Shown here: positions 55,131-64,000 of the stretch, one piece after another
How positions within the stretch are numbered: position 1 is the first letter of the stretch
Layout of the letters: the number at the start of each line of letters is the position of its first letter
Assembly (NCBI RefSeq): GCF_003604195.1
Contig: NZ_QXGR01000009.1
Coordinates: 89,802-153,801 of the forward strand
DNA from: Simplicispira lacusdiani
GTDB taxonomy: Bacteria > Pseudomonadota > Gammaproteobacteria > Burkholderiales > Burkholderiaceae_C
Direction of reading: 5' to 3'
DNA length: 64,000 bases
Program-made: the position numbers and the translations under genes
The notes under the pieces: model-generated
Told to the model about the DNA's origin: nothing
The model's database searches: none
The model's input: the letters and a program-made list of their open reading frames with translations, nothing else

Positions 55131-58100
55131 ATGAACCTTTCGCGCATCTTCATCCTGCGCCCCATCGCCACGTCCCTGCTGATGGTGGCCATCCTGATCG
55201 CGGGCCTGATGGCCTACCGGCTGCTGCCCACCTCGGCCCTGCCCGAGGTCGACTACCCCACGATCCAGGTCACCACGCTCTACCCGGGCGCCAGCCCCGA
55301 CGTGATGACCTCCAACGTCACCGCGCCGCTGGAGCGCCAGTTCGGCCAGATGCCGGGCCTGGCGCAGATGTCGTCCACCAGCTCGGGCGGGGCCTCGGTC
55401 ATCACGCTGCGCTTCGCGCTCGACATGCACCTCGACGTGGCCGAGCAGCAGGTGCAGGCGGCCATCAACGCCGGCGGCAACCTGCTGCCGAACGACCTGC
55501 CCATGCCGCCGATCTACAGCAAGGTCAACCCGGCGGACGCGCCCATCCTCACGCTGGCCATCACCTCGCCCTCGCTGCCGGTCATCCGCGTCAATGACCT
55601 GGTGGAGAACCGCCTCGCACCCAAGCTCTCGCAGGTGCAGGGCGTGGGGCTGGTGGCCATCGTCGGCGGGCGCCGGCCGGCGGTGCGCATCCAGGCCAAC
55701 CCCACGGCGCTGGCGCAATTGGGCATGACGCTCGAAGACGTGCGCGCCGCCATCGCGGCGGCCAACGTCAAGCAGGCCAAGGGCGGCTTCGACGGCCCCG
55801 CGCGCGCCTCCACCATCGACGCCAACGACCAGCTCCAGTCCGCCGCCGAGTACCGCGACCTCATCCTCGCCTTCAAGAATGGCGCGCCCGTGCGCCTCAA
55901 GGACGTGGCGCAGACGGTGGACGAGGCCGAGAACATGCGCCTGGCTGCCTGGGCCGGCGCGCCCGGCACTGGCGCCAAGCCCGGCGTGATCCTGAACATC
56001 CGCCGCCAGCCCGGCGCCAACGTGATCGACACGGTGGACCGCATCAAGGCCCTGCTGCCGCAACTGCAGAGCACGCTGCCCGCCTCGCTCGACGTGCAGG
56101 TGCTCACCGACCGAACGGTCACCGTGCGCGCCTCGGTGCGCGACATGCAGGTGGAGCTGGGCCTGGCCGTGCTGCTGGTGGTGGCCGTGATCTTCGTTTT
56201 TCTGCGCAGCCCCTCGGCCACGCTCATCCCCAGCGTGGCGGTGCCGCTGTCGCTCATCGGCACCTGCGGCGTGATGTACCTCGCGGGCTTCTCGGTGAAC
56301 AACCTCACACTGATGGCGCTGACCATCTCCACCGGCTTCGTGGTGGACGACGCCATCGTGATGATCGAGAACATCGCCCGCTACGTCGAGAAGGGCGAGC
56401 CACCGTTGCAGGCCGCGCTGGCCGGGTCCAAGCAGATCGGCTTCACCATCATCTCGCTCACCATCTCGCTGATCGCGGTGCTGATCCCGCTGCTGTTCAT
56501 GGGCGACGTGGTGGGTCGGCTGTTCCACGAGTTCGCCATCACCATGGCCGTGGCCATCCTGATCTCGGCCGTGGTCTCGCTCACGCTCACGCCCATGCTG
56601 TGCGCGCGGCTGCTGCGCCACACGCCCGAGGAAAGCCATGGCCGCCTGTACCAGGCCACGGGCCGCTTCTTCGAGCGCACCATCGCCGGCTATGGCCGCA
56701 TGCTGGCCTGGGTGCTGAACCACCGGGGCTGGACCTGGGTGGTGTTCCTGGCCACGCTGGCGCTCACCGTACTGCTCTACCTGTTCATTCCCAAGGGCTT
56801 CTTCCCGGTGCAGGACACGGGCACGCTGCAGGCCACCACCGAGGCCGACCAGGCCATCTCCTTCGCCGGCATGGCCGAACGCCAGCAGGCCGTGGCCGAG
56901 CGCCTGCTGCAGGACCCGGCCGTGCGCAGCGTCTCGTCCTTCATCGGCGTGGACGGCGCCAACACCACGCTGAATACCGGGCGCCTGCTCATCGACCTGC
57001 AGCCCCACGCGCAGCGCGACAAAGCCGCCGTGGTGCAGCAGCGGCTGTTGGAGCGCGTGCACGACCTGCCCGGCATCCGCCTGTTCATCCAGCCGGTGCA
57101 GGACCTCACCATCGAGGACCGCGTGGCGCGCACGCAGTACCAGTGGCTGCTGTCCTCGCCCGACACGCAGCAGCTCTACCAGAGCACCGCCGCGCTGCTG
57201 CAGCGCCTGCGCGCGCTGCCCGGCCTGACCGACGTGGCCAGCGACCTGCAGGACCAGGGCAAGCAGGCCTATGTGCAGATCGACCGCGCCCAGGCCAGCC
57301 GCCTGGGCGTGACGGTGGCGGGCATCGACACCGCGCTCTACAACGCCTTCGGCCAGCGGCTCATCTCCACCATCTTCACCCAGTCCAACCAGTACCGCGT
57401 GGTGCTGGAGGTGGCGCCGCAGTTCAAGATCGGCCCCGAGGCGCTGCAGAGCATCCATGTGCCGTCAAGCGCCGGCGCGCCCGTGCCGCTGTCGTCGGTG
57501 GCGCGCATCGAGGAGCGCAGCATGCCCCTGGTGGTCAACCACGTGGGCCAGTTGCCGGCCGCCACGATTTCGTTCAACACCGCGCCGGGCGTCTCGCTGG
57601 GCGACGCCGTGGCCGCCATCGAGCGCGAAAAGGCCGCCGCACAGGCCGAGGGGCTGCTGCCGCTGTCGGTGGACACCCGCTTCCAGGGCGCGGCGCTGGC
57701 GTTCCAGGCGTCGCTGCCGTCCACGCTGCTGCTGATCCTGGCGGCGGTGGTGACGATGTACATCGTGCTGGGCGTGCTCTACGAGAGCACGGTGCACCCG
57801 GTCACCATCCTCTCCACGCTGCCGTCGGCGGGCGTGGGCGCGCTGCTGGCGCTGATGGCGGCGGGGCTGGACCTGGACATCATCGCCATCATCGGCATCG
57901 TGCTCTTGATCGGCATCGTGAAGAAGAACGCGATCATGATGATCGACTTTGCGCTCGAAGCGCAGCGCGAGGAGGGCCTGAGCGCGCGCGACGCCATCTT
58001 CCAGGCCTGCCTGCTGCGGTTCCGGCCGATCTTGATGACCACGCTGGCGGCATTGCTGGGGGCGCTGCCGATGATGGTGGGCACGGGGGTGGGCAGCGAG

Positions 58101-58247
58101 CTGCGGCATCCGCTGGGGGTGACGATGGTGGGCGGGCTGATCCTGAGCCAGTTGCTCACGCTGTTCACCACGCCGGTGATCTACCTCACGTTCGAGGGGT
58201 GGGCGCAGCGGTGGCGGGATCGGCGGGTTGAGGTGAAAAGTGCCTGA
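55131..58247 (+). CDS. mdtB: RND efflux pump subunit (MdtB-like)
   Basis: A 1038-residue inner-membrane drug/proton antiporter subunit with twelve predicted helices and two large periplasmic loops. It begins [22 protein letters not shown]. The proton-relay pair is in [14 protein letters not shown]. In MdtABC-type pumps two different RND proteins join in one trimer. Substrates of family members include bile salts, novobiocin and metals in some hosts. The last few codons and the stop lie in a copy of the short element, which gives the C-terminus EVKSA. Confidence 0.95.
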   Translation: MNLSRIFILRPIATSLLMVAILIAGLMAYRLLPTSALPEVDYPTIQVTTLYPGASPDVMTSNVTAPLERQFGQMPGLAQMSSTSSGGASVITLRFALDMHLDVAEQQVQAAINAGGNLLPNDLPMPPIYSKVNPADAPILTLAITSPSLPVIRVNDLVENRLAPKLSQVQGVGLVAIVGGRRPAVRIQANPTALAQLGMTLEDVRAAIAAANVKQAKGGFDGPARASTIDANDQLQSAAEYRDLILAFKNGAPVRLKDVAQTVDEAENMRLAAWAGAPGTGAKPGVILNIRRQPGANVIDTVDRIKALLPQLQSTLPASLDVQVLTDRTVTVRASVRDMQVELGLAVLLVVAVIFVFLRSPSATLIPSVAVPLSLIGTCGVMYLAGFSVNNLTLMALTISTGFVVDDAIVMIENIARYVEKGEPPLQAALAGSKQIGFTIISLTISLIAVLIPLLFMGDVVGRLFHEFAITMAVAILISAVVSLTLTPMLCARLLRHTPEESHGRLYQATGRFFERTIAGYGRMLAWVLNHRGWTWVVFLATLALTVLLYLFIPKGFFPVQDTGTLQATTEADQAISFAGMAERQQAVAERLLQDPAVRSVSSFIGVDGANTTLNTGRLLIDLQPHAQRDKAAVVQQRLLERVHDLPGIRLFIQPVQDLTIEDRVARTQYQWLLSSPDTQQLYQSTAALLQRLRALPGLTDVASDLQDQGKQAYVQIDRAQASRLGVTVAGIDTALYNAFGQRLISTIFTQSNQYRVVLEVAPQFKIGPEALQSIHVPSSAGAPVPLSSVARIEERSMPLVVNHVGQLPAATISFNTAPGVSLGDAVAAIEREKAAAQAEGLLPLSVDTRFQGAALAFQASLPSTLLLILAAVVTMYIVLGVLYESTVHPVTILSTLPSAGVGALLALMAAGLDLDIIAIIGIVLLIGIVKKNAIMMIDFALEAQREEGLSARDAIFQACLLRFRPILMTTLAALLGALPMMVGTGVGSELRHPLGVTMVGGLILSQLLTLFTTPVIYLTFEGWAQRWRDRRVEVKSA

Positions 58248-58290
58248 AGCGCTTGTTTTATGCGCGCTGGCAGCTATGTTTTTGGAAGCA
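58232..58290 (-). repeat. Short dispersed element, copy 9
   Basis: On the minus strand: CATAGCTGCCAGCGCGC, AAGCGCTTCAGGCACTTTTC. Its T-run end overlaps the last codons and stop of mdtB. It forms the left end of the large palindrome, in opposite orientation to copy 10. Confidence 0.8.
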
Positions 58291-58296
58291 TGCTCT

Positions 58297-58998
58297 CGTG
58301 CTTTTGCGGAGAGCAGAGGCCGGGATGTCGCCCCGGCGGGCGACTCACTTTTCTTTGCTTCGCCAAAGAAAAGTAAGCAAAAGAAAGGCGACCCTGCTGT
58401 GCGTGTCCCTCCGCTTCGCTGCGGGCAACCTGCGATGCTCATGCGCGGGGTGCGCCGCGTAACTCACTGCGCTGCTGCGCAGCTCCGTTCGAACAAACGC
58501 GGCGAGTCAGTTCACGAAGCGGGTGTGTCCTTCGGCACACCCGCCACCCCGCGCCCTGCGCTTCTCGGCACGCACAGAAGGGAACCCGGGGATCGGACAG
58601 CCATACGGGCCATCGCTGCGCTCGGCCTGGCTTTCGCAGCGCGAGGCGCGTGCGCCCGCGAGACCGGGCCGAGCGTAGCGATGGCCCGTGGGGCTGCTCG
58701 GCTGTCCACCCCCTGCTGGCTGCGCCTGCGGCGGGGCGGTTGTGGGGTGGGCATGCGCGTCGGAGCGCGCATGCTTCGTGAACTGACTCGCCGTGGTTGT
58801 TCGAGCGCAGCGCGCCAGCGCGTAGCGAGTTCCACGGCGCACCCCGCAAGCGCACCGCCGCAGGTTTGCCCCGGAGCGCAGCGCAGGGGTCGCAGACTGG
58901 GGGGCGCCTTTTCTTTGGTGACTTTCTTTTGGCGAAGCAAAAGAAAGTTACTGCCCTGCCGGGGGCACATCCCGGCCTCTCCCCTCCAACAAAGCACG
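58297..58998. repeat. ~700-bp imperfect palindrome between mdtB and mdtC
   Basis: The first half matches the reverse complement of the second around an axis near 58650. Shared blocks include CGTGCTTT, GAGGCCGGGATG, CTTTGCTTCGCCAAA-type, AACACGGCGAGTCAGTTCACGAAGC-type and GGCCATCGCTGCGCTCGG-type sequence. Local hairpins sit within each arm: CTTTTCTTTG/CAAAGAAAAG at 58348-58373 and CTTTCTTTTG/CAAAAGAAAG at 58922-58947; GCGGGTGTG/CACACCCGC at 58519-58544 and GCATGCGCG/CGCGCATGC at 58751-58774. The two arms differ in these stems but remain paired. Open frames here carry no recognisable protein. Together with copies 9 and 10 it fills 58248-59072. Confidence 0.85.
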
Positions 58999-59054
58999 CT
59001 ATCAAAAATGATAGCTACCAGCGCAACACCCATAAGCGCTAGACCCCAAAAACA
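58998..59054 (+). repeat. Short dispersed element, copy 10
   Basis: GCTATCAAAAATGATAGC, then ACCAGCGCAAC, ATAAGCGCTAGACCCC and AAAAAC. It forms the right end of the large palindrome and stops 18 bp before mdtC. Confidence 0.8.
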
Positions 59055-59072
59055 TATCAAAAGAGGCGAAAA

Positions 59073-62000
59073 ATGAGCCTCTCCACCCCCTTCATCCACC
59101 GCCCCATCGGCACCATGCTCCTCACCCTGGGCCTGGCCCTGGCCGGCGCGGTGTCGTACTTCCTGCTGCCCGTGGCCCCGCTGCCGCAGGTGGACTACCC
59201 CACCATCTCCGTCAGCGCCAGCCTGCCCGGCGCCAGCCCCGACACCATGGCCGCCACCGTGGCCACGCCGCTGGAGCGCTCGCTCGGCGCCATCGCGGGC
59301 GTCAACGAGATCACCTCGCGCTCCATCCTGGGCAGCACCTCCATCACGCTGCAGTTCGACCTGAGCCGCGACGTGGACAGCGCCGCGCGCGACGTGCAGG
59401 CCGCCATCAACGCCGCGCGCACGCTGCTGCCCACGGGCATGCCCAGCAACCCGACCTACCGCAAGGTCAACCCGGCCGACGCGCCCATCATGATCCTGGC
59501 GCTCACCTCCGACCGGCTCACGCGCGGGCAGATGTACGACGCCGCCTCCACCGTGCTGGCGCAAAAGCTCTCGCAGGTCGAGGGCGTGGGCCAGGCCACG
59601 GTGAGCGGCGGCGCGCTGCCCGCCGTGCGGGTGGAGCTGGACCCGGTGCGCCTGGCCAGCCACGGCATCTCGCTGGAGCAGGTGCGCGCGGCCATCACCA
59701 GCACCAACGCCAACCGGCCGCTGGGCGCCGTGGAGCGCGATCAGCACTACTGGCAGATCGCCGCCAACGACCAGGCGCGCGTGGCCGCCGACTACGCGCC
59801 GCTGGTGCTGCGCTGGAAGAACGGCAACGCCGTGCGCCTACAGGACGTGGCCGAGGTGGTCGATTCGGTGCAGGACGTGCGCAACTACGGCGTGGCCAAT
59901 GGCAAGCCCGCCATCCTGCTGCAGGTCTACAAGCAGCCGGGCGCCAACATCATCGAGGCCGTGGACCGGGTGCGCGCGCTGCTGCCGCAGCTCCAGGCGT
60001 CCATTCCGCCTGCCATCGACGTCGAGATCGTCTCCGACCGCACGCCCACGCTGCGCGCCTCGGTGCGCGAGGTGGAGCGCGCGCTCCTCGTCGCCGTGGC
60101 GCTGGTGATCCTGGTGGTGTTCCTGTTCCTGCGCAACGCGCGCGCCACGCTCATTCCCAGCGTGGCGGTGCCGGTGTCGCTGGCGGGCACCTTCGGCGTG
60201 ATGTACCTGGCGGGCTACACGCTCGACAACCTCTCGCTCATGGCGCTCACCGTGGCCACGGGCTTCGTGGTGGACGACGCCATCGTGGTGCTGGAGAACA
60301 TCATGCGCCACATGGAGCGCGGCAAAACGGCCCTGCGCGCCGCGCTCGACGGCGCGCGCGAGATCGGCTTCACCGTGGTGTCCATGAGCCTGTCGCTCAT
60401 CGCCGTGTTCGTGCCCATCCTGTTCATGGGCGGCATCGTGGGGCGGTTCTTCCGCGAGTTCGCCGTCGTCATGTCCTCGGCCATCCTGGTGTCCATGGTG
60501 GTCTCGCTCACCACCACGCCCATGATGTGCGCGGCGCTGCTGAAAACCCATGGGCCGGCGGCGCAGGCCGGCGGCTTGCCGTGGGCGCGGCTGCTGCACC
60601 GGGTGAACCGCTGGTTCGACCGGCTGGCCGCGCGCGGCCTGCGCGGCTACCGGCGCAGCCTGGCCTGGTGCCTGCGCCACCAGCCCGTGCTGCTGCTGGC
60701 GCTGGCGGGCGTGGTGGGTTGCAACGTGACCCTCTACACCGCCATCGACAAGGGTTTCATGCCCGAGCAGGACACCGGCCGCATCTCGGGCTTCATCCGG
60801 GCCGACCAGGCCACCTCGTTCCAGGCCATGGAGCAGCGGCTGAAGCGCTTCCTGGCCATCGTGCAGGCGGACCCGGCCGTGGAGCATGTGACCGGCTTCA
60901 CCGGCGGCTGGCAGCGCAACGCCGCGCAGATGTTCATGACGCTCAAGCGCGGCCCGGGGCAGGAGCCGTCCGAGAAGGTCATCGCGCGGCTGCGCGAGCA
61001 GCTTAAGAACGAGCCGGGCGCGCGCCTGTTCATGACGCCCCAGCGCGACGTGCGCATCGGCGGGCGCCAGAGCAGCGCCTCGTTCGACTACACCCTGCAG
61101 GCCGACGACATTGCCGAGCTGCGCACCTGGGAGCCGCGCATCCGCCAGGCGCTGAGCCAGTTGCCCGAGCTGGAAGACGTGAACAGCGACGTGCAGGACT
61201 ACGGCCTGCAGACCACGCTGGTCATCGACCGCGACGCCGCCACGCGCCTGGGCCTCGCCATGGCGCAGATCGACGCCACGCTCAACGACGCCTTCGGCCA
61301 GCGCCAGGTGGGCGTGATCTACAACCCGCTCAACCAGTACCGCGTGGTCATGGAGGCCGCGCCGCGCTACCTGCAAAGCCCCGAGACGCTGCGCGGCTTC
61401 TTCTTCGTCAACGCCCAGGGGCAGCAGATTCCGCTCACGGCGTTCGCGCGCATCACCACCACCAACACACCGCTGTCGGTCAGCCACGAACGCGGCACGC
61501 CGGCCAGCAGCATCAGCTTCAGCCTGGCGCAGGGTGTCTCGCTCTCGCAGGCCACCGAGGCGGTGAACAACGCCGTGGCCGAACTGGGCGTGCCCGTGTC
61601 CATCCGGGGCACCTTCAGCGGCACGGCCGGGGCCTTCCAGCAGGCGCTGGCCGGGCAGCCGCTGCTGATTTTGGCCGCCATCCTCACCATCTACCTCGTG
61701 CTGGGCATGCTGTACGAAAGCCTGGTGCACCCCATCACCATCCTCTCCACGCTGCCCTCGGCCGGCGTGGGCGCGCTGCTGGCGCTGATGCTGTTCAAGA
61801 CCGAGTTCTCGCTCATCGCGTTCATCGGCGTCATCCTGCTCATCGGCATCGTGAAGAAGAACGCCATCATGATGATCGACTTCGCCCTGGCGCGGCAACG
61901 CAAGGGGCCGGTGAGCGCCGCTCAGGCCATCTACCGCGCCTGCCACCTGCGCCTGCGCCCCATCCTCATGACCACCATGGCCGCCATCTTCGGCGCGCTG

Positions 62001-62213
62001 CCCCTGGCCCTGGGCCGGGGCGACGGCGCCGAGCTGCGCCAGCCGCTGGGCATCGCCATCGTCGGCGGCCTGCTGGTGAGCCAATGGCTCACGCTCTACA
62101 CCACGCCCGTGGTGTACGTGGCCCTCGACCGCCTGCGCGCCCGCGTGCAACGCGCCACGGCGCGCCGCCGCCTGGCGCACGCCCCGGCGCCCGCGCTGCA
62201 AGGAGATACCTGA
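59073..62213 (+). CDS. mdtC: RND efflux pump subunit (MdtC-like)
   Basis: A 1046-residue RND transporter, partner of the MdtB-like protein. It begins [20 protein letters not shown], and the proton-relay pair is in [14 protein letters not shown]. It has twelve predicted helices and two periplasmic loops. GAAAAATGAG gives a weak ribosome-binding site; the upstream mRNA would carry the large palindrome. Its stop shares one base with the ATG of the lipoprotein gene. Confidence 0.95.
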   Translation: MSLSTPFIHRPIGTMLLTLGLALAGAVSYFLLPVAPLPQVDYPTISVSASLPGASPDTMAATVATPLERSLGAIAGVNEITSRSILGSTSITLQFDLSRDVDSAARDVQAAINAARTLLPTGMPSNPTYRKVNPADAPIMILALTSDRLTRGQMYDAASTVLAQKLSQVEGVGQATVSGGALPAVRVELDPVRLASHGISLEQVRAAITSTNANRPLGAVERDQHYWQIAANDQARVAADYAPLVLRWKNGNAVRLQDVAEVVDSVQDVRNYGVANGKPAILLQVYKQPGANIIEAVDRVRALLPQLQASIPPAIDVEIVSDRTPTLRASVREVERALLVAVALVILVVFLFLRNARATLIPSVAVPVSLAGTFGVMYLAGYTLDNLSLMALTVATGFVVDDAIVVLENIMRHMERGKTALRAALDGAREIGFTVVSMSLSLIAVFVPILFMGGIVGRFFREFAVVMSSAILVSMVVSLTTTPMMCAALLKTHGPAAQAGGLPWARLLHRVNRWFDRLAARGLRGYRRSLAWCLRHQPVLLLALAGVVGCNVTLYTAIDKGFMPEQDTGRISGFIRADQATSFQAMEQRLKRFLAIVQADPAVEHVTGFTGGWQRNAAQMFMTLKRGPGQEPSEKVIARLREQLKNEPGARLFMTPQRDVRIGGRQSSASFDYTLQADDIAELRTWEPRIRQALSQLPELEDVNSDVQDYGLQTTLVIDRDAATRLGLAMAQIDATLNDAFGQRQVGVIYNPLNQYRVVMEAAPRYLQSPETLRGFFFVNAQGQQIPLTAFARITTTNTPLSVSHERGTPASSISFSLAQGVSLSQATEAVNNAVAELGVPVSIRGTFSGTAGAFQQALAGQPLLILAAILTIYLVLGMLYESLVHPITILSTLPSAGVGALLALMLFKTEFSLIAFIGVILLIGIVKKNAIMMIDFALARQRKGPVSAAQAIYRACHLRLRPILMTTMAAIFGALPLALGRGDGAELRQPLGIAIVGGLLVSQWLTLYTTPVVYVALDRLRARVQRATARRRLAHAPAPALQGDT

Positions 62214-63679
62214 TGCCTTTTGAATACTCCTGTTTTGATAGCTGCTCGCGCTTTTTCCATAAGGGCTTTAGGCCGATTTTGCTTGCAAATGTGGCGCTAC
62301 TGGCCGCGTGCGGCAGCCTGCAGCCGCCGCACGAGCGCCCCGCCATGGACGTGCCCGCCGCTTACAAGGAGGGCGCGCCCGGCAGCGCCATGTGGCAAAC
62401 CGCCCAGCCGCAAGACAGCGTGCCCGACGCCTGGTGGACCCTGTTCGCCGACCCCGCGCTCGACGCCCTGCAGGAGCGCGCCGCCAGCGGCAACCAGAAC
62501 GTGGCCCTGGCCGTGGCCCGCCTGCGCGCCGCCCGCGCGGCCGTGGACGGCGCCAGCACCGCCACCCTGCCCAGCCTGGGTGCCAACGCCAGCAGCAGCC
62601 GCGCGCGCAGCGGCAGCATCGCCCAGGACGGCAGCACCACGGCGCGCACCACCAGCAGCCACGCGCTGGGCTTGAGCGCCGGCTGGGAGCTGGACCTGTG
62701 GGGGCGCCTGTCGGGCGGCGTGGACGCCGCGCGCGCCAACGCCCAGGCCAGCGCCGACGACCTGGCCGCCATGCGCCTGTCGGTGCAGGCCACGGTGGCG
62801 CAAACCTACTTTGCCCTGCGCGCCGCCGAGGCGCAGCAGCAACTGCTGGAGGAAACCCTGGCCACCTACGACCGCAGCTGGGAACTCACGCGCAATCGCC
62901 AGCGCGCGGGCGTGGTCTCGATAGCCGACGTGGCCCAGGCCGAGGCGCAGTACAAATCCACCCAGGTGCAGCTGCTCGAAGCGCGCACCAGCCGCGCCCA
63001 GCTGGAGCACGCCCTGGCCGCGCTCACCGGCCAGGCCCCGGCGGCCGTGAGCCTGGGCACCACGGCCACGCTGCCCGCGCCGCCCGCCGTGCCCGCGCAA
63101 CTGCCCTCGCGCCTGCTGGAGCGCCGCCCCGACATCGCCGCCGCCGAACGCCGCGTGGCCGCCGCCAACGCCCAGATCGGCGTGGCCCGCGCCGCTTTCT
63201 TCCCCGCCATCACCCTGTCGGCCACGGCGGGCTTCCGGGGCTCGCAGCTCGGCGATCTGCTCAGCGCCCCGCACCGCTTCTGGTCGCTCGGCCCGGCCCT
63301 GGCCGCCGCCCTGTTCGACGGCGGCGCCCGCAGCGCCGCCGTGGAATCCGCCCGCGCCACGCACGACCAGGCCGTTGCCACCTACCGCCAGACCGTGCTG
63401 ACCGCCCTGCAGGAAGTGGAAGACAGCCTCGCCGCCGCCGCTGCACTGGAGCGCGAGCAGGAACTGCAAGCCGAGGCCGTGGCCGCCGCGCAGCGCGCGC
63501 TGGACGTGGTGACGAACCAGTACCGCGCCGGGACGGTGGGCTACCTCAATGTGCTGAGCGCGCAGGCGACGGTGCTGTCGGCGCGGCGCAGTTTGATTGA
63601 TGTGCGGAACCGGCGGTTGGTTGCGGTGAATGCGCTGCTGAAGAATCTGGCGGGGCGGTGGGAGATGGAAGGGGTGTAG
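62213..63679 (+). CDS. Outer-membrane efflux lipoprotein (NodT/TolC family)
   Basis: A 488-residue outer-membrane channel of the NodT family, partner of MdtABC. The lipobox LLAAC places the lipidated cysteine at 33. Mature sequence shows DAWWTLFADPALDALQERA, WELDLWGRLSGGVDAARAN and LLERRPDIAAAERRVAAANAQIGVARAAFFPAITLSA, strong family marks. AAGGAG lies 8-13 bases before the ATG at 62213, and the start shares one base with the mdtC stop. Residues ~5-23, the N-region of the signal peptide, are encoded by a short-element copy, making that region unusually long (about 20 residues, with two cysteines and aromatic residues). Confidence 0.93.
   Translation: MPFEYSCFDSCSRFFHKGFRPILLANVALLAACGSLQPPHERPAMDVPAAYKEGAPGSAMWQTAQPQDSVPDAWWTLFADPALDALQERAASGNQNVALAVARLRAARAAVDGASTATLPSLGANASSSRARSGSIAQDGSTTARTTSSHALGLSAGWELDLWGRLSGGVDAARANAQASADDLAAMRLSVQATVAQTYFALRAAEAQQQLLEETLATYDRSWELTRNRQRAGVVSIADVAQAEAQYKSTQVQLLEARTSRAQLEHALAALTGQAPAAVSLGTTATLPAPPAVPAQLPSRLLERRPDIAAAERRVAAANAQIGVARAAFFPAITLSATAGFRGSQLGDLLSAPHRFWSLGPALAAALFDGGARSAAVESARATHDQAVATYRQTVLTALQEVEDSLAAAAALEREQELQAEAVAAAQRALDVVTNQYRAGTVGYLNVLSAQATVLSARRSLIDVRNRRLVAVNALLKNLAGRWEMEGV
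62226..62281 (+). repeat. Short dispersed element, copy 11 (in coding sequence)
   Basis: TGTTTTGATAGCTGCT, CGCGCTTTTTCC, AAGGGCTTTAGGCC, GATTTT: the order and spacing match copy 5. The left arm of the first palindrome is lost. It lies in frame in the signal-peptide codons of the efflux lipoprotein. Confidence 0.8.
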
Positions 63680-63704
63680 GCAGCGGAAGTGGTAACGGTG
63701 CTAG

Positions 63705-63893
63705 GTTGATTGGCGCAAATCGACCCTGAGCCACCGTTGAGAAGCGCCACCCGGAAGCTGCCATTGATTTGCTGCCCGCTGGCCCACAGTCCCAAACGTG
63801 CTGTTGGAAATCCCGGTCTCTGCCTACTGGCAAGCTATAGTTTGCTGAGTTGACGCGTGCCGGGTTTCGCAGAATTTTTATACTTGGCGGTCT
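63705..63893 (-). repeat. Long dispersed repeat, right copy
   Basis: The reverse complement matches 1045-1205 (see that entry): GTATAAAAAT, GCAAACTATAGCTTGCCAG, TTCCAACAGC, then GGCAGCTTCCGGGTGGCGCTT and GGTGGCTCAGGGTCG. It is about 20 bp longer in the middle. Confidence 0.8.
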
Positions 63894-63924
63894 CAAATCT
63901 GAAGTGCAACACCACCATTGAGAA

Positions 63925-64000
63925 TCAGCGAATGGTAGCGCCCTGGCGCTGCGCAATGGCCTGCATGAACTGCTGGAATGCTTGGTACGGAGACTTCCAG
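63925..64000 (-). pseudogene. Possible transposase C-terminus (cut by window edge)
   Basis: The minus-strand frame entering from the window edge encodes WKSPYQAFQQFMQAIAQRQG and ends ATIR-stop at 63925. Its shape recalls the last residues of IS30-like transposases (a W-x-S/T-P-x-x-x-F pattern). Just beyond it, TGGTGGTGTTGCACTTC could be the terminal repeat of the element. Only about 24 residues are visible, so this is a weak call; the gene may be complete outside the window. Confidence 0.35.

Larger units (their letters stand above)
63680..64000. other. Right-end noncoding stretch
   Basis: It holds the right copy of the long repeat (about 63705-63893) followed by the end of a minus-strand reading frame that may be a transposase. 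No other gene is supported. Confidence 0.6.

Noticed and set aside
58240..59076. Open frames across the mdtB-mdtC gap on both strands
   Set aside because: They read through both arms of the palindrome, give low-complexity arginine/alanine-rich peptides, and have no ribosome-binding site or family motif.
1..64000. CRISPR arrays or prophage modules
   Set aside because: No regularly spaced direct repeats with unique spacers, no cas genes, and no phage structural or integrase genes were seen.

Overview
The window is GC-rich DNA from a betaproteobacterium. Gene content and order (hupB / tRNA-Val / ppiD / tRNA-His; ispD-ispF beside mfd; efp beside earP; phaR, bdhA, ytfE-nsrR) fit the Burkholderiales, most likely Comamonadaceae near Acidovorax, Alicycliphilus or Diaphorobacter. 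The genus is an inference. About 50 protein genes and three tRNA genes are supported. Most are chromosomal housekeeping genes. Accessory character is confined to both ends and to one intergenic block in the efflux operon. No rRNA, CRISPR array, prophage or complete insertion sequence was seen.

Layout. 1-1402: an orphan HEPN-like gene between dispersed repeats. 1403-10804: VOC protein, diguanylate cyclase, nth, a giant NAD-glutamate dehydrogenase, an aminotransferase and an RNase D-like exonuclease. 10829-17350: PAS-GGDEF cyclase, RhlE-type helicase, a three-gene overlapping cluster (DUF2721, Sui1/YciH, DUF3820), nitric-oxide response pair ytfE/nsrR, a thioredoxin-like protein and serB. 17398-25517: CbiM-like permease, mfd, ispD-ispF and an EnvZ/OmpR-type pair. 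25725-30699: SIMPL protein, bdhA, alpha/beta hydrolase, relA and tRNA-Val(GAC). 30815-39435: chemoreceptor, phaR, rimO, efp, earP, uvrC, pgsA. 39606-42231: hupB, tRNA-Val(TAC), ppiD, tRNA-His. 42392-51307: a small unknown gene, an acyl-CoA ligase, then a convergent livH-livM-livG-livF-ligase-livK operon. 51449-53293: an unknown gene, a lone ABC ATPase and a LysE exporter. 53412-63679: an MdtABC-type RND efflux operon with its outer-membrane lipoprotein. 63680-64000: a second copy of the left-end repeat and what looks like the tail of a transposase gene.

The most unusual signal is a dispersed element of about 57 bp, seen 11 times. It has a small palindrome (GCTAT..ATAGC), a GCGCTT/AAGCGC hairpin and an AGGCC-T-run tail. 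Several copies sit directly against stop codons. At least three lie in frame inside genes, where they encode the signal peptide of the SIMPL protein, the N-region of the efflux lipoprotein and a loop of EarP. Two copies in opposite orientation form the ends of an ~820-bp imperfect palindrome that fills the whole gap between the two RND pump genes. Local hairpins in the two arms differ in sequence yet remain paired, which suggests the structure itself is kept. A separate ~160-190-bp repeat occurs in opposite orientation at the two ends of the window.
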